DNA from: Spiroplasma endosymbiont of Panorpa germanica
GTDB taxonomy: Bacteria; Bacillota_I; Bacilli_A; Mycoplasmatales; Mycoplasmataceae
Reading direction: 5' to 3'
Assembly (NCBI RefSeq): GCF_964019765.1
Contig: NZ_OZ026461.1
Location: 744,001-808,000, forward strand
Length of the DNA: 64,000 nucleotides
A program made the position numbers and the translations under genes. The notes under the pieces were generated by a model. That model searched no databases. It saw only the letters and a program-made list of their open reading frames with translations, and was not told the DNA's origin. Shown here piece by piece: positions 20,396-28,087 of the stretch (its first letter is position 1; every line of letters begins with the position of its first letter).

Positions 20396-21740
20396 TTTTT
20401 TCTGCCTGGCTTTCCAATTCCTGAAACTCAGCTAAATTAAAATCATTGATATTTACAAAACGGCTGATTATGTCGGGAGTAAACAAAAAACAAATTTGAT
20501 ATTGTTCTATTGAGTCTCCATTAATAATATTATCATATTTATTTAGAAAAAACATATTATAATTGGAAATCCGCTCATTAAATAGGGGGATTTCAAAATT
20601 TATTTTAACTCCGGATATAATAACACCTACATCTAGAATTTCTTGATCATTAAAATTAGGATTTTTAATCAAGCCGTTCACTCCTTCTTGATAGAAGGCT
20701 GGACGCACAACCCCCAAAAAGGGGTCAAAAACGGTCTTATTGGCGATGCTAACATTAAATTCGACAGGTTCATCTTCAAATCCCTGTACATGGGAATTAT
20801 CAGATTCAATTTTGGATAATAAATCCACGGAATAAAAAGGTTTTATTTTAGTACCTGTCAATGATCTCAGATTAAAGTTAACTTCTGGGTTTTGATTAAC
20901 AATTAAGCCTGCTTGAATGGAGTTAAAAAAATTACTGCTTAAACCAAAATTTTCGAGTTCTTTTGGGTCAATTTCTAGCTGGATTTGAGTTATTACAGTA
21001 AAAAGCTTTTCTCTTACCATTGCATCTTTTTTATTCTCATCTGGAAAACGCACCATTACCCTTCTGCTGAAAATCTCGCGATAATACCCAATTTCATCAA
21101 TATCAGGATTGTATTGCATATAGGCATAAGCCAGAGAATAATCAACAAATTGGTGATAGTTTAATTTCTCAGAAAATTCCCCACCGCGTCTGGCAAAAGT
21201 ATCAATGGTAATTAAACCTTGGTTAATAATTTTGCCCGGATTTAACGAATCAATTTTTTTGAAACTCAATTCATATTGGATAGTATTACTACCATTTAAA
21301 TTCATATCCTCCACTGGAATTTCAATTTTTTGAAAACCCTTATAATCATTGTAATTATCCAAGGTTCATTTTAAATTGCCGAATTTAAAAATGTCCTTTT
21401 TTTGATTTTCGATTTTTTTGGTGATATCACCGTGTTTAGTAAATAATTTTAACTCGACATTTTTTAGGTCAGCCCCAACATCTCTAAAATTTTTTATGTT
21501 TCTTCTGAGTTTTACACCACTTCTACCTGCTGTAGAAAAATTAGGTCTCAAATAGATCTCAAAATGAGCGTTTTTCTCACTTCCAATTACTTGATTAATG
21601 AATACTGCATCTAAACCAATTTCAATTTTATCAAGTCCAGTACTTGTGATTGCTTGGACTCTAAGTTTTTGATTTTCAACATAACTTAGGCTGTCTTGAC
21701 TTGATAATGATTCATCGTTTTTTTGTTCTGTTACTTGCAT
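20388..21740 (-). CDS. 450-residue protein of unknown function
   Basis: 450 residues, no signal peptide or clear membrane segment, rich in beta-type alternation (VELKLFTKHGDITKKI, FEIYLRPNFSTAGRSGVK). One TGA-Trp joins what would otherwise be two ORFs. The ATG at 21740 is chosen because AAGGAGG lies 6 bases upstream; an in-frame ATG 20 codons earlier lies in the terminator region of tRNA-His. It overlaps the next gene by 8 bases, so it forms a two-gene unit with a membrane-anchored protein. No family recognised. Confidence 0.7.
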
Positions 21741-21784
21741 AAATACCTCCTTAATAATATCGTATAAAGAGCTTATGAAGACAA

Positions 21785-21813
21785 AAAAACCTAGTCTCAT
21801 TAACTAGGTGTAA
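21785..21813 (-). terminator. Terminator after tRNA-His
   Basis: On the minus strand CCTAGT-TAATGAG-ACTAGG is followed by T7, 12 bases after the tRNA. Confidence 0.85.
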
Positions 21814-21823
21814 GTATCTTTAA

Positions 21824-21900
21824 TGGGGCGTATAAAGGGAATTGAACCCTCGAATGCTGGAACCACAACCCAGTGCGTTAACCACTTCGCCATATACGCC
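21824..21900 (-). tRNA. tRNA-His (anticodon GTG)
   Basis: 77 bases with encoded CCA. It has the extra 5' G(-1) opposite discriminator C73 that marks tRNA-His. Anticodon arm CTGGG-TTGTGGT-TCCAG; T-arm GAGGGTTCAATTCCCTT. Confidence 0.95.
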
Positions 21901-21925
21901 ATTTTTGTTGAAATACAACAAAAAT

Positions 21926-21954
21926 ATTATACAAAAAATAATAATTGATTACAA
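21926..21954 (-). promoter_or_regulatory. tRNA-His promoter
   Basis: On the minus strand TTGTAA at 21949-21954, 17-base spacer, TATAAT at 21926-21931. A perfect inverted repeat TTTTTGTTG/CAACAAAAA (21903-21925) lies between the -10 and the tRNA. Confidence 0.75.
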
Positions 21955-21968
21955 ATAAATTTGAAAAA

Positions 21969-22772
21969 TTATTCAAAAAATTTCATAAATCGCTTTTTAT
22001 CACTTGACACAATATTGGTAAAAATGTTCTGAAATACAAATAAAAGTGAAAATAAGGAACTAGACTTATTAAACCATAATGGATGATCTTTATCTTTGAT
22101 GTTTATGACACATTCATAATTATCACGATAATTAACAGCCGAATTTATAGAAATGAAAATCACTTTTCCACCTTGATTTTTAACCTTATTAGCATTATCA
22201 ATTATAAATTCATTAGTTCCATAACAAACAAAGAAGAAGACGAATTTCTCATCACTGTGTCTAACAAAATACTCTAATTGTTGTTGATTATCGATAAAAA
22301 CTGGGGGAATACCTATTGAAGTCATTTTTTGACTAAACTCTTTGGACATATTTTGAGTATCATCCAAACTTACTAGGACAACAGTTTTGGTGTCAAAGAC
22401 TAATTGGGAAATATTTGAATAGTAATCCTTGCCTATTAAATTATCGTTTTGCTCTAAAACTTCGTTGATTTCTCTTAAGAGTTTTTTTGAAAAATTATCA
22501 TCATTGTTAAAAATTACTTTACGATTTTGTTCTTTTTCAGATAAATAAATTTCACAAACAACTCTTAAACCACCAAAACCATCTAGATTAAGTTCTTTAC
22601 AAAAACGCGTCACCGAAGATGGTGAGGTTAGTGATAACTCAGCTAATTTGTTAAGTGAAAAGGAAGAAATTTGGTTCAAATTTTGCATGACAGTCAGGGC
22701 GATATAGTTCTTCTTGTCATTTTTGTTTTGCGATATTTCTTTTATTTTTGAAATAATATTATAAACGTTCAT
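21969..22772 (-). CDS. MurR/RpiR-family transcriptional regulator
   Basis: 267 residues. An N-terminal HTH_6 domain (about 1-75; LNKLAELSLTSPSSVTRFCK is the recognition region) is followed by a SIS-type sugar-phosphate-binding domain (about 120-250; TVVLVSLDDTQNM, FVFFFVCYGTNEFI). The ligand is normally a phosphosugar; the SIS Ser/Thr loop is diverged here (FVCYGTNE), so the ligand may be different. The gene starts 18 bases after the E2-like gene and is almost certainly co-transcribed with it. No operator was recognised with confidence. Confidence 0.85.
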   Translation of the reverse strand: MNVYNIISKIKEISQNKNDKKNYIALTVMQNLNQISSFSLNKLAELSLTSPSSVTRFCKELNLDGFGGLRVVCEIYLSEKEQNRKVIFNNDDNFSKKLLREINEVLEQNDNLIGKDYYSNISQLVFDTKTVVLVSLDDTQNMSKEFSQKMTSIGIPPVFIDNQQQLEYFVRHSDEKFVFFFVCYGTNEFIIDNANKVKNQGGKVIFISINSAVNYRDNYECVINIKDKDHPLWFNKSSSLFSLLFVFQNIFTNIVSSDKKRFMKFFE

Positions 22773-22789
22773 TTTTCCTCCTTTTTAAA

Positions 22790-25732
22790 TTAGCCAACCA
22801 TCAACAGTTCTGGTTTTTCTAATATTTCTTTTAGTGTTGATAGGAATCTTCCTGATTCACTCGCATCAATAATTCTTTGATCGACTGTTAAACTTATACT
22901 CATAATAGCTTTGATTGCTAGTTTTTCTTTTTCAACAACAATTGGTTTTTTAACCACTTTACCGACTCCAATTACAGCAGCATTTGGATAAAAAATTGTT
23001 GGTGTAGCGTGAATTGCCCCAACGTTTCCAAAGTTAGCTAACGTAATGGTGCTGCCCGTGGTTTCGTAGTTGAATAGTTCTCCCCTTCTCAAACGATTAG
23101 TCATTTCTCTAATATCAATGGCCACTTGTTTGACAGTTAGTTTCTCCACAAATTTTAATACTGGAACAACCAAACCTTCACTAGTTTCAGTTGCTAATCC
23201 AATGTTATGATGGTTTTTAACAATCTGCTGGTTTGTTGTTGGGTCATAGGTTGAGTTGATTTTTGGGTATTGCTCTAATGCTAAAGAAACTGCCTTAGTA
23301 ATAAAAGCAATTGTTGAAAAGGCTAGACCTGTTGGATCATTTTTCTTTAAAACATGTTTTAGTTTTAGAATTGCTGTCATATCAATTTCTGTTGAAATTG
23401 ATAATGGAGGAATATAATTTTGACTTAAAAGCATCGACTTAACTGCTGGATAGCGAGTTAGTGAAATATCTTCGCGTTTCTCATTTAGTTCATCTGAATT
23501 ATTAAATTCTTGATATTGCATGTTTTGTTTTGGACTTAAATTAATGAAACTTGTTTGATTGTTTCTAAATAAATCTTGCTCGTAATTAACATCTTGAAGA
23601 TCTTGATTTTGGTACATTTTTTGTTTGGTCAACGGGTTAGTAAATTCTTTAAACTCTGGTTCTGGTTTTAAGTTCTGATCGAAATATTCTGACCCTGGTT
23701 TTGAAACTGGTTTAACTGCATCAAAAGTATCATAAAATTCTTTCATATTACTTTTAATTGCTTGTTTTATCTCTTTATCAAAATCTAAATCTGGGGTGTT
23801 TTTGTTAGTTCCAAAAGTTTGCATCATATTTTGCATCATAATGTATTGCATCATTTTATTAAAGAATTCATCATTGTTTTTTTCTGGAATTTTGTTTGAA
23901 CTATTACGCATAGATTCAATCACATTTTCAAGTTTGTCCACGGATTTTAGTTGATTTTTTAGATTATCAATTTCTTTTTCTAAGTAATCACTAGTTTTAT
24001 TGTTTAAGTTTAACTGCTCTTCTAATTTTGCGTTTTCATCTTTTAATCGTTGTAACTCGTAATTAGCTTTTTCTTGTTGGAATTTCTCTTCTTGTTTTTG
24101 CAATTCTTGAGCTTTTAACATAGATTTTTGAGCTTTAGCAATAGCATCTTCAATTACTTTTTGAGTTTCTTTTTCTTGTTTTTCTTTTTCCAAAAGTTTT
24201 TGAGCTTCTTTTTCTTTTCTAAAGACTTCAGGATCTGTTTCTAGTAATTTTTCAATATCTTCCAATTCTTTATCTACGTGTTTTGATAAATTTTCATTTT
24301 CCATTCAGTGTTCAAAATCTTTTTGACCATCCTTGGTATCAGTATAATTTCTCAATACTTTTTTACCAGTTTTTGAATCAAAAGTTTCAACTTTTTTCAA
24401 AAATCTTTCAGGAACATCATCAATCATTATCGGTAATGAATTGATTAATTCTAGGTTGTCTGCGTCAAATTCCGAATGTTTATTTTGTAAATCAGGACTT
24501 TTATCATCCATAATTGCTTTCATTCTATTTTTAATATCGTCTTTTTGAGTTCTAGAAGAAATAATTGATTCACGTCTTTGATCATCATACAAACTAGCCA
24601 TTTTTTTAAAATTATATGAGCCATCATCTCCGGCATTCTTTTTCTCTTCTAGCAATTGAGATGGTGATTTTTTGGGTAGTTGAACTTGTCCGTGTGAGTC
24701 TAAATCATGAGAATCGATTAAAAGGTCATCTTCTAAATCTTCATTTTTAACTAAAGGTTTCTTTGTTGTTCACATATTATCTCCTTCTAAATCTTCTACA
24801 ACCTTAGGTTTTTCTACTTGCCTTGTACGAACTACTTTTTGAGCAACAAAATTTGGCTCTCCAAGCGCATCAGGATCCCCCCCTGAGGCATTTAAACGTT
24901 TCATACGGTCGTTAATAATGTTTCTCATTATCATTGGTCGACCATTTGAATCCAATCTATCCATGGCACTAGTTATTTTTTCTTCCTCTGGAATTTCCTT
25001 AAAGTCATTATCCTTTAATAATTTGTTTTTTCTAGCTTCTATTATTTTTCTAAATTTTGATGCCCCAGTTGAATTGTCAATTTTGAACATTTCTGCATCC
25101 TTAAAAACTTCGTCATTTTTAACCTTACCTAAATTTGCTTCTTCTTCAGGGTTTGCTTTTTTGGGAGCCGGAGAATTTTTTATTGATTCTGCAATATTTT
25201 TACGCATTTGTGCAAATTTATCAAGTGAAGTATCATTTTCCAATTTTGATAACTTTTCTTGAGAATCCATTATATCATCACGAGTAGATGAAAACGGAGT
25301 TACTGCCATGAAGTTTTTATCGTATAAAACGGCACCAGAAAAATCGTCGCGATAATCTTCTGCATCCTGAAATTTAGAAATTTCACTTTGAGGAATATTC
25401 ATCGGTATTTCGATATCAAATTTTTCTTCCTCAAATTCTGTGCCTTGAGTTTCTTCTTCTTCTTCTTTTTTGGCTGATTTCTTATTTTTTTTATCATCAA
25501 TTTCTTGATCTTCATCAATATAAATATTAGCAATTATACTACCATTTTTAACATTTGAACCAAGTTTTATAGTTTTAACGACAACTCCACTATAATTAGA
25601 TTTTATTATAGCTTCACCCTTGTTTGTTTCAACGAGCGCAAAGTCTTCACCTATTTTCACTTTGTTGTCATTAAAAAGTCATTGCTTTAAAACGCCTTTA
25701 GAAGGCAAATTACGTGCCCTTAAATGAACCAT
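22790..25732 (-). CDS. Giant E2-like protein with lipoyl domain and inactivated acyltransferase domain
   Basis: 980 residues in one frame when three TGA codons are Trp. The N-terminal ~75 residues align with the lipoyl domain of the pdhC product at 50969; the lipoylation lysine is kept (VETNK, Lys38). A ~400-residue acidic, low-complexity linker follows, then a coiled coil at about 485-620, then a C-terminal 2-oxoacid dehydrogenase acyltransferase fold (about 755-980: NIGLATETSEGLVVPVLK, TLANFGNVGAIHATPT, AVIGVG). The catalytic motif DHRxxDG is DQRIIDAS: His is Gln952 and Gly is Ala. No clear E1/E3-binding domain is seen. It is more than twice the usual E2 length. Likely a non-catalytic lipoyl carrier or scaffold (inference). 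GAGGGGG precedes the ATG. Confidence 0.85.
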
Positions 25733-25760
25733 AGTATGCCCCCTCATTAAATTCCTTTTA

Positions 25761-25766
25761 ATTATA
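25761..25766 (-). promoter_or_regulatory. Proximal -10 (P2) of the E2-like/RpiR operon
   Basis: TATAAT on the minus strand, 28 bases before the ATG at 25732; the -35 is weak. It lies after the terminator at 25839-25876, so the operon has its own start independent of the upstream RNA. Confidence 0.6.
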
Positions 25767-25824
25767 CCATATTTTAAGCTTTCTAAGGTAGTTAAAATCG
25801 CACTGACACCGATTGCGCGGTTAA

Positions 25825-25876
25825 AAATAAATATAAAAATATTCAAAAAGAACCCTGACGGGTTCTTTTTGAATAT
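25825..25876 (-). terminator. Strong terminator between the putative RNA and the E2-like gene
   Basis: Perfect 17-bp stem ATATTCAAAAAGAACCC / GGGTTCTTTTTGAATAT with loop GTCA (minus strand), followed by a T-rich tract. Confidence 0.9.
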
Positions 25877-26033
25877 TGTTATGAAACAAATTACATTGTT
25901 GATTAACCGCAGTTATCAAAAGCGGTTAAAATCGAGTTAAAAGTTTTGCATAAAGAAGAAACATTGCTTTTTACCATTTAGATAATTAATGGAACTCGTA
26001 GTTGTAAGTTAGACTTATCTATCATACAACTAC
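25828..26033 (-). ncRNA. Putative structured ncRNA or leader RNA, about 200 nt
   Basis: No coding frame is visible between 25733 and 26154. On the minus strand a promoter at 26038-26065 leads into, in order: a 5' hairpin GTAGTTGTA/TACAACTAC (26033-26025 with 26006-25998); a closing helix CGAGTT/AACTCG (25998-25993 with 25938-25933) that encloses the hairpin CCATT/AATGG and a weaker GCA/TGC hairpin; a hairpin TTAACCGC/GCGGTTAA (25929-25922 with 25910-25903); and a 17-bp terminator hairpin. The arrangement of helices around a junction, all inside one promoter-terminator unit, supports a real RNA. It could be a stand-alone small RNA, or a leader whose terminator controls the E2-like operon. No known riboswitch family was recognised. 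Confidence 0.5.
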
Positions 26034-26065
26034 ACTTATTGTATGATATTTGTATAAAAAGTCAA
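26021..26065 (-). promoter_or_regulatory. Promoter P1 with overlapping palindrome
   Basis: Minus strand TTGACT (26060-26065), 16-base spacer, TACAAT (26038-26043). The perfect inverted repeat ATCATACAA/TTGTATGAT (26039-26047 with 26021-26029, 9-base gap) covers the -10 and start site, as an operator would. One arm also pairs with the neighbouring repeat at 25998-26006. Confidence 0.55.
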
Positions 26066-26102
26066 TATAATTTTAAAAAATATTTTAATAAATGCGAAAA
26101 TA

Positions 26103-26143
26103 AAAAAATCCTAAACAAGTAGCAATAAAGCACTTATTTAGGA
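26103..26143 (-). terminator. Terminator after the proline-rich protein gene
   Basis: On the minus strand CCTAAATAAGT pairs with ACTTGTTTAGG with one mismatch, followed by A and T7. Confidence 0.8.
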
Positions 26144-26154
26144 AATTAATGTTA

Positions 26155-26730
26155 TTAAGCCGACATCTCTGCAGAATTTTTAGCAGAATTTTTATTATTT
26201 TTCTTACCTGATTTTAGGCTTTCCTCAATTAGTTTCTCAAATTCAGCAAACATTTCTGTTGGTGGTTCGGGTTCTAATATTGGTGCTGGTTCGGGAGCTG
26301 GAGCTTGAACAATTACTGGTTCGGGAGCTGGAGCTTGAACAATTACTGGTTCGGGAGCTGGAGCTTGAACAATTACTGGAGCTGGTTGTACGTAAACTGG
26401 AGCTGGTTGTACAACAACTGGTTCGGGAGCTGGAGCTGGTTGTACGTAAACATTTTCGTGATTACATCCACCTTGATTTTTGTTAAATAAGTCTTCAACA
26501 CTTTTTGGCAAACTAGTATCCATGATTATTTTGTCCAAGTTGTAAAAGTAATCATTATTCATTGAATTTCCTAACATTGGTGAAGAAATTGGTCCTACAA
26601 AAGTATTTTCTGGATATGTGAAAACACCCATATTATATGTGTAAAATCAACGTCCATTAGCAAAGAAAAATTGATTATTTTGATTGGATCCCATTGGTGA
26701 GTTCATGTAATTAAAATTTTGTCCGTTCAT
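26155..26730 (-). CDS. Proline-rich repeat protein, unknown function
   Basis: 191 residues. The N-terminal ~50 residues (FFFANGRWFYTYNMGVFTYP) resemble those of the 114-residue protein just upstream, position for position. Residues about 100-150 are Pro/Ala/Val/Gln-rich with a 10-residue unit VIVQAPAPEP repeated three times, then PTEMFAEFEKLIEESL and a Lys/Asn-rich tail. No signal peptide or membrane segment. A single Cys-His stretch (GGCNHENV) precedes the repeats. One TGA-Trp at residue 28 region keeps the N terminus in frame; AGAGGT precedes the ATG. A TATAAT lies about 30 bases upstream. Extended Pro-rich tracts usually act as spacers or binding strips. Confidence 0.75.
26288..26377. repeat. 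Three perfect 30-base tandem repeats inside a gene
   Basis: Unit of 30 bases starting GGTTCGGGAGCTGGAGC (plus strand) repeated three times without a mismatch; it encodes VIVQAPAPEP. Related partial units flank it to about 26440. Copy number is likely to vary between strains. Confidence 0.95.
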
Positions 26731-26804
26731 AATTTAACCTCTTTCTTAATGTATATTAATTATACCATATTTTTGCTCCATTTGGAATGGTAATCAGCTG
26801 ATTT

Positions 26805-27149
26805 CTACTTTTTAGTAATTACTAAGTATTCTGGGTTTGCCTCAATTAGGTTATTATTCTTATTGTAAAAAATATTCACCTTAACTGCTCTTGATTTTGT
26901 TGGATTCACCATTGGTGAATTTCTTTTTAGTTCCTTGTTTTTAACATTATCCAAAGAACTACGAAAGAAATTAATTCATCCCGGAATTAGTGCAAAGACA
27001 GTTTCTAAGGGACCTATAAATTGTCCATCATCTCAAGTAACAACATCACTTCCGTTTGTTGCATACAAATTATCATTTGCTAAGAAAATAAAGTAACCCT
27101 CTTTAGGAATTACTCTTTTGATACTTTTGAATTGTATTATATTGTTCAT
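26805..27149 (-). CDS. Small protein related to the N terminus of its neighbour
   Basis: 114 residues, complete only when TGA is Trp (TWDDGQF, IPGWINFF), and so easily missed. Residues 19-48 (YFIFLANDNLYATNGSDVVT, then WDDGQFIGPL) align without gaps with residues 19-48 of the proline-rich protein at 26155: shared A24-N25, T38, F44, G46-P47. No membrane segment. AAGGTGG precedes the ATG; the gap to the ABC ATPase gene is 18 bases, so it lies in the exporter operon. No family recognised. Confidence 0.75.
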
Positions 27150-27167
27150 ATTTTAACCACCTTAAAT

Positions 27168-28073
27168 CTAGAAGTTCTCAATAATCTCTTCCATATTAAT
27201 TGATATTTTTTCAAAGACATCTAAAGGCAAGTTGTTTCTAACTAAGTATAAGAATAAGTAGTTAACTTCAAATTGCTTGTTAAATACAACGATAAGTCCG
27301 TTTTGTGTCGCCTCATCTTCAATACAAGAAATGTTTTTAGATCTTAAGAACTCGGCAATTTTTTCTGGGTCTCCAGCAACAACAACTCTGTATTTTAAAT
27401 CAAGGTCAACAGCTTTAGATTCACCTGAATATAGTAATTTTCCTTCCTCAACAACAGTTAAAGAATCAAATAATCCATAAAATTCATCGATGTTGTGGGT
27501 TGTTAAAATAATTGTTTTACCCTCTTCTTTAAGACGTTCGAAAATTGCGTAAATTTTCTTTCTTCAAATAGAATCAAGGTTGGCTCCAGGCTCATCTAAA
27601 ACGATGACATCTGGATTTTTTAGTAAGGCAATAATTAAACTAACCCTGTTTTTCATTCCGAAAGAAAAGGCACGAATTGATTTAGTTCTATGTTCTCATA
27701 ATTCAAATAACTTAACTAAGTATCTGATGCGGTCCATTCGGTATTTCTTTGATGTAATTCCTGAAATTCGCGCAATTGTAATTAAGTATTTTCATAATGA
27801 ATCTTCAACTAATGCGAAATCTGTTGGTTGGTAATAACCTAGGTTTGCATTTTGCTTTCAATTACTTCTACGTTGTCTTCCTTCAAAAGTAACTTGACCA
27901 CTATATCTATAAATTGATCCAATAATTGTATTAAGAATAACACTCTTACCTGAACCTGATGATCCAAGAACGGCGTGAAATTCCCCTCTTTTAATATTAA
28001 AATTAATTGGTCCAATTTTAAATTTCTTAAAAGTTTTAACAAAACCGTTAAAAGTAATTATATTGTCGCTCAT
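27168..28073 (-). CDS. ABC transporter ATP-binding protein
   Basis: 301 residues. Walker A GSSGSGKS near 37-44, a diverged signature FSFGMKNRVSLI in place of LSGGQ, Walker B VIVLDEPGANLDS and switch His in LTTHNIDEF. The C-terminal ~90 residues follow the ATPase core, as in exporters of the ABC-2/CcmA type. Four TGA-Trp codons break the standard frame. Substrate unknown. The gene starts 14 bases after the membrane protein gene and is followed by the 114-residue protein. Confidence 0.9.
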
Positions 28074-28087
28074 AGTACCCTTCCTCT

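Noticed and set aside
25933-25998. Purine-type riboswitch (three-way junction)
   Set aside because: The junction lacks the conserved purine-aptamer junction and loop bases; no known class fits by eye.
26288-26377. Possible CRISPR array
   Set aside because: The 30-base units are directly adjacent without spacers and lie in a coding frame.
26259-26490. Plus-strand ORFs with Glu/Leu or Asn/Trp repeats
   Set aside because: They are shadows of the 30-base repeats in the minus-strand proline-rich gene.
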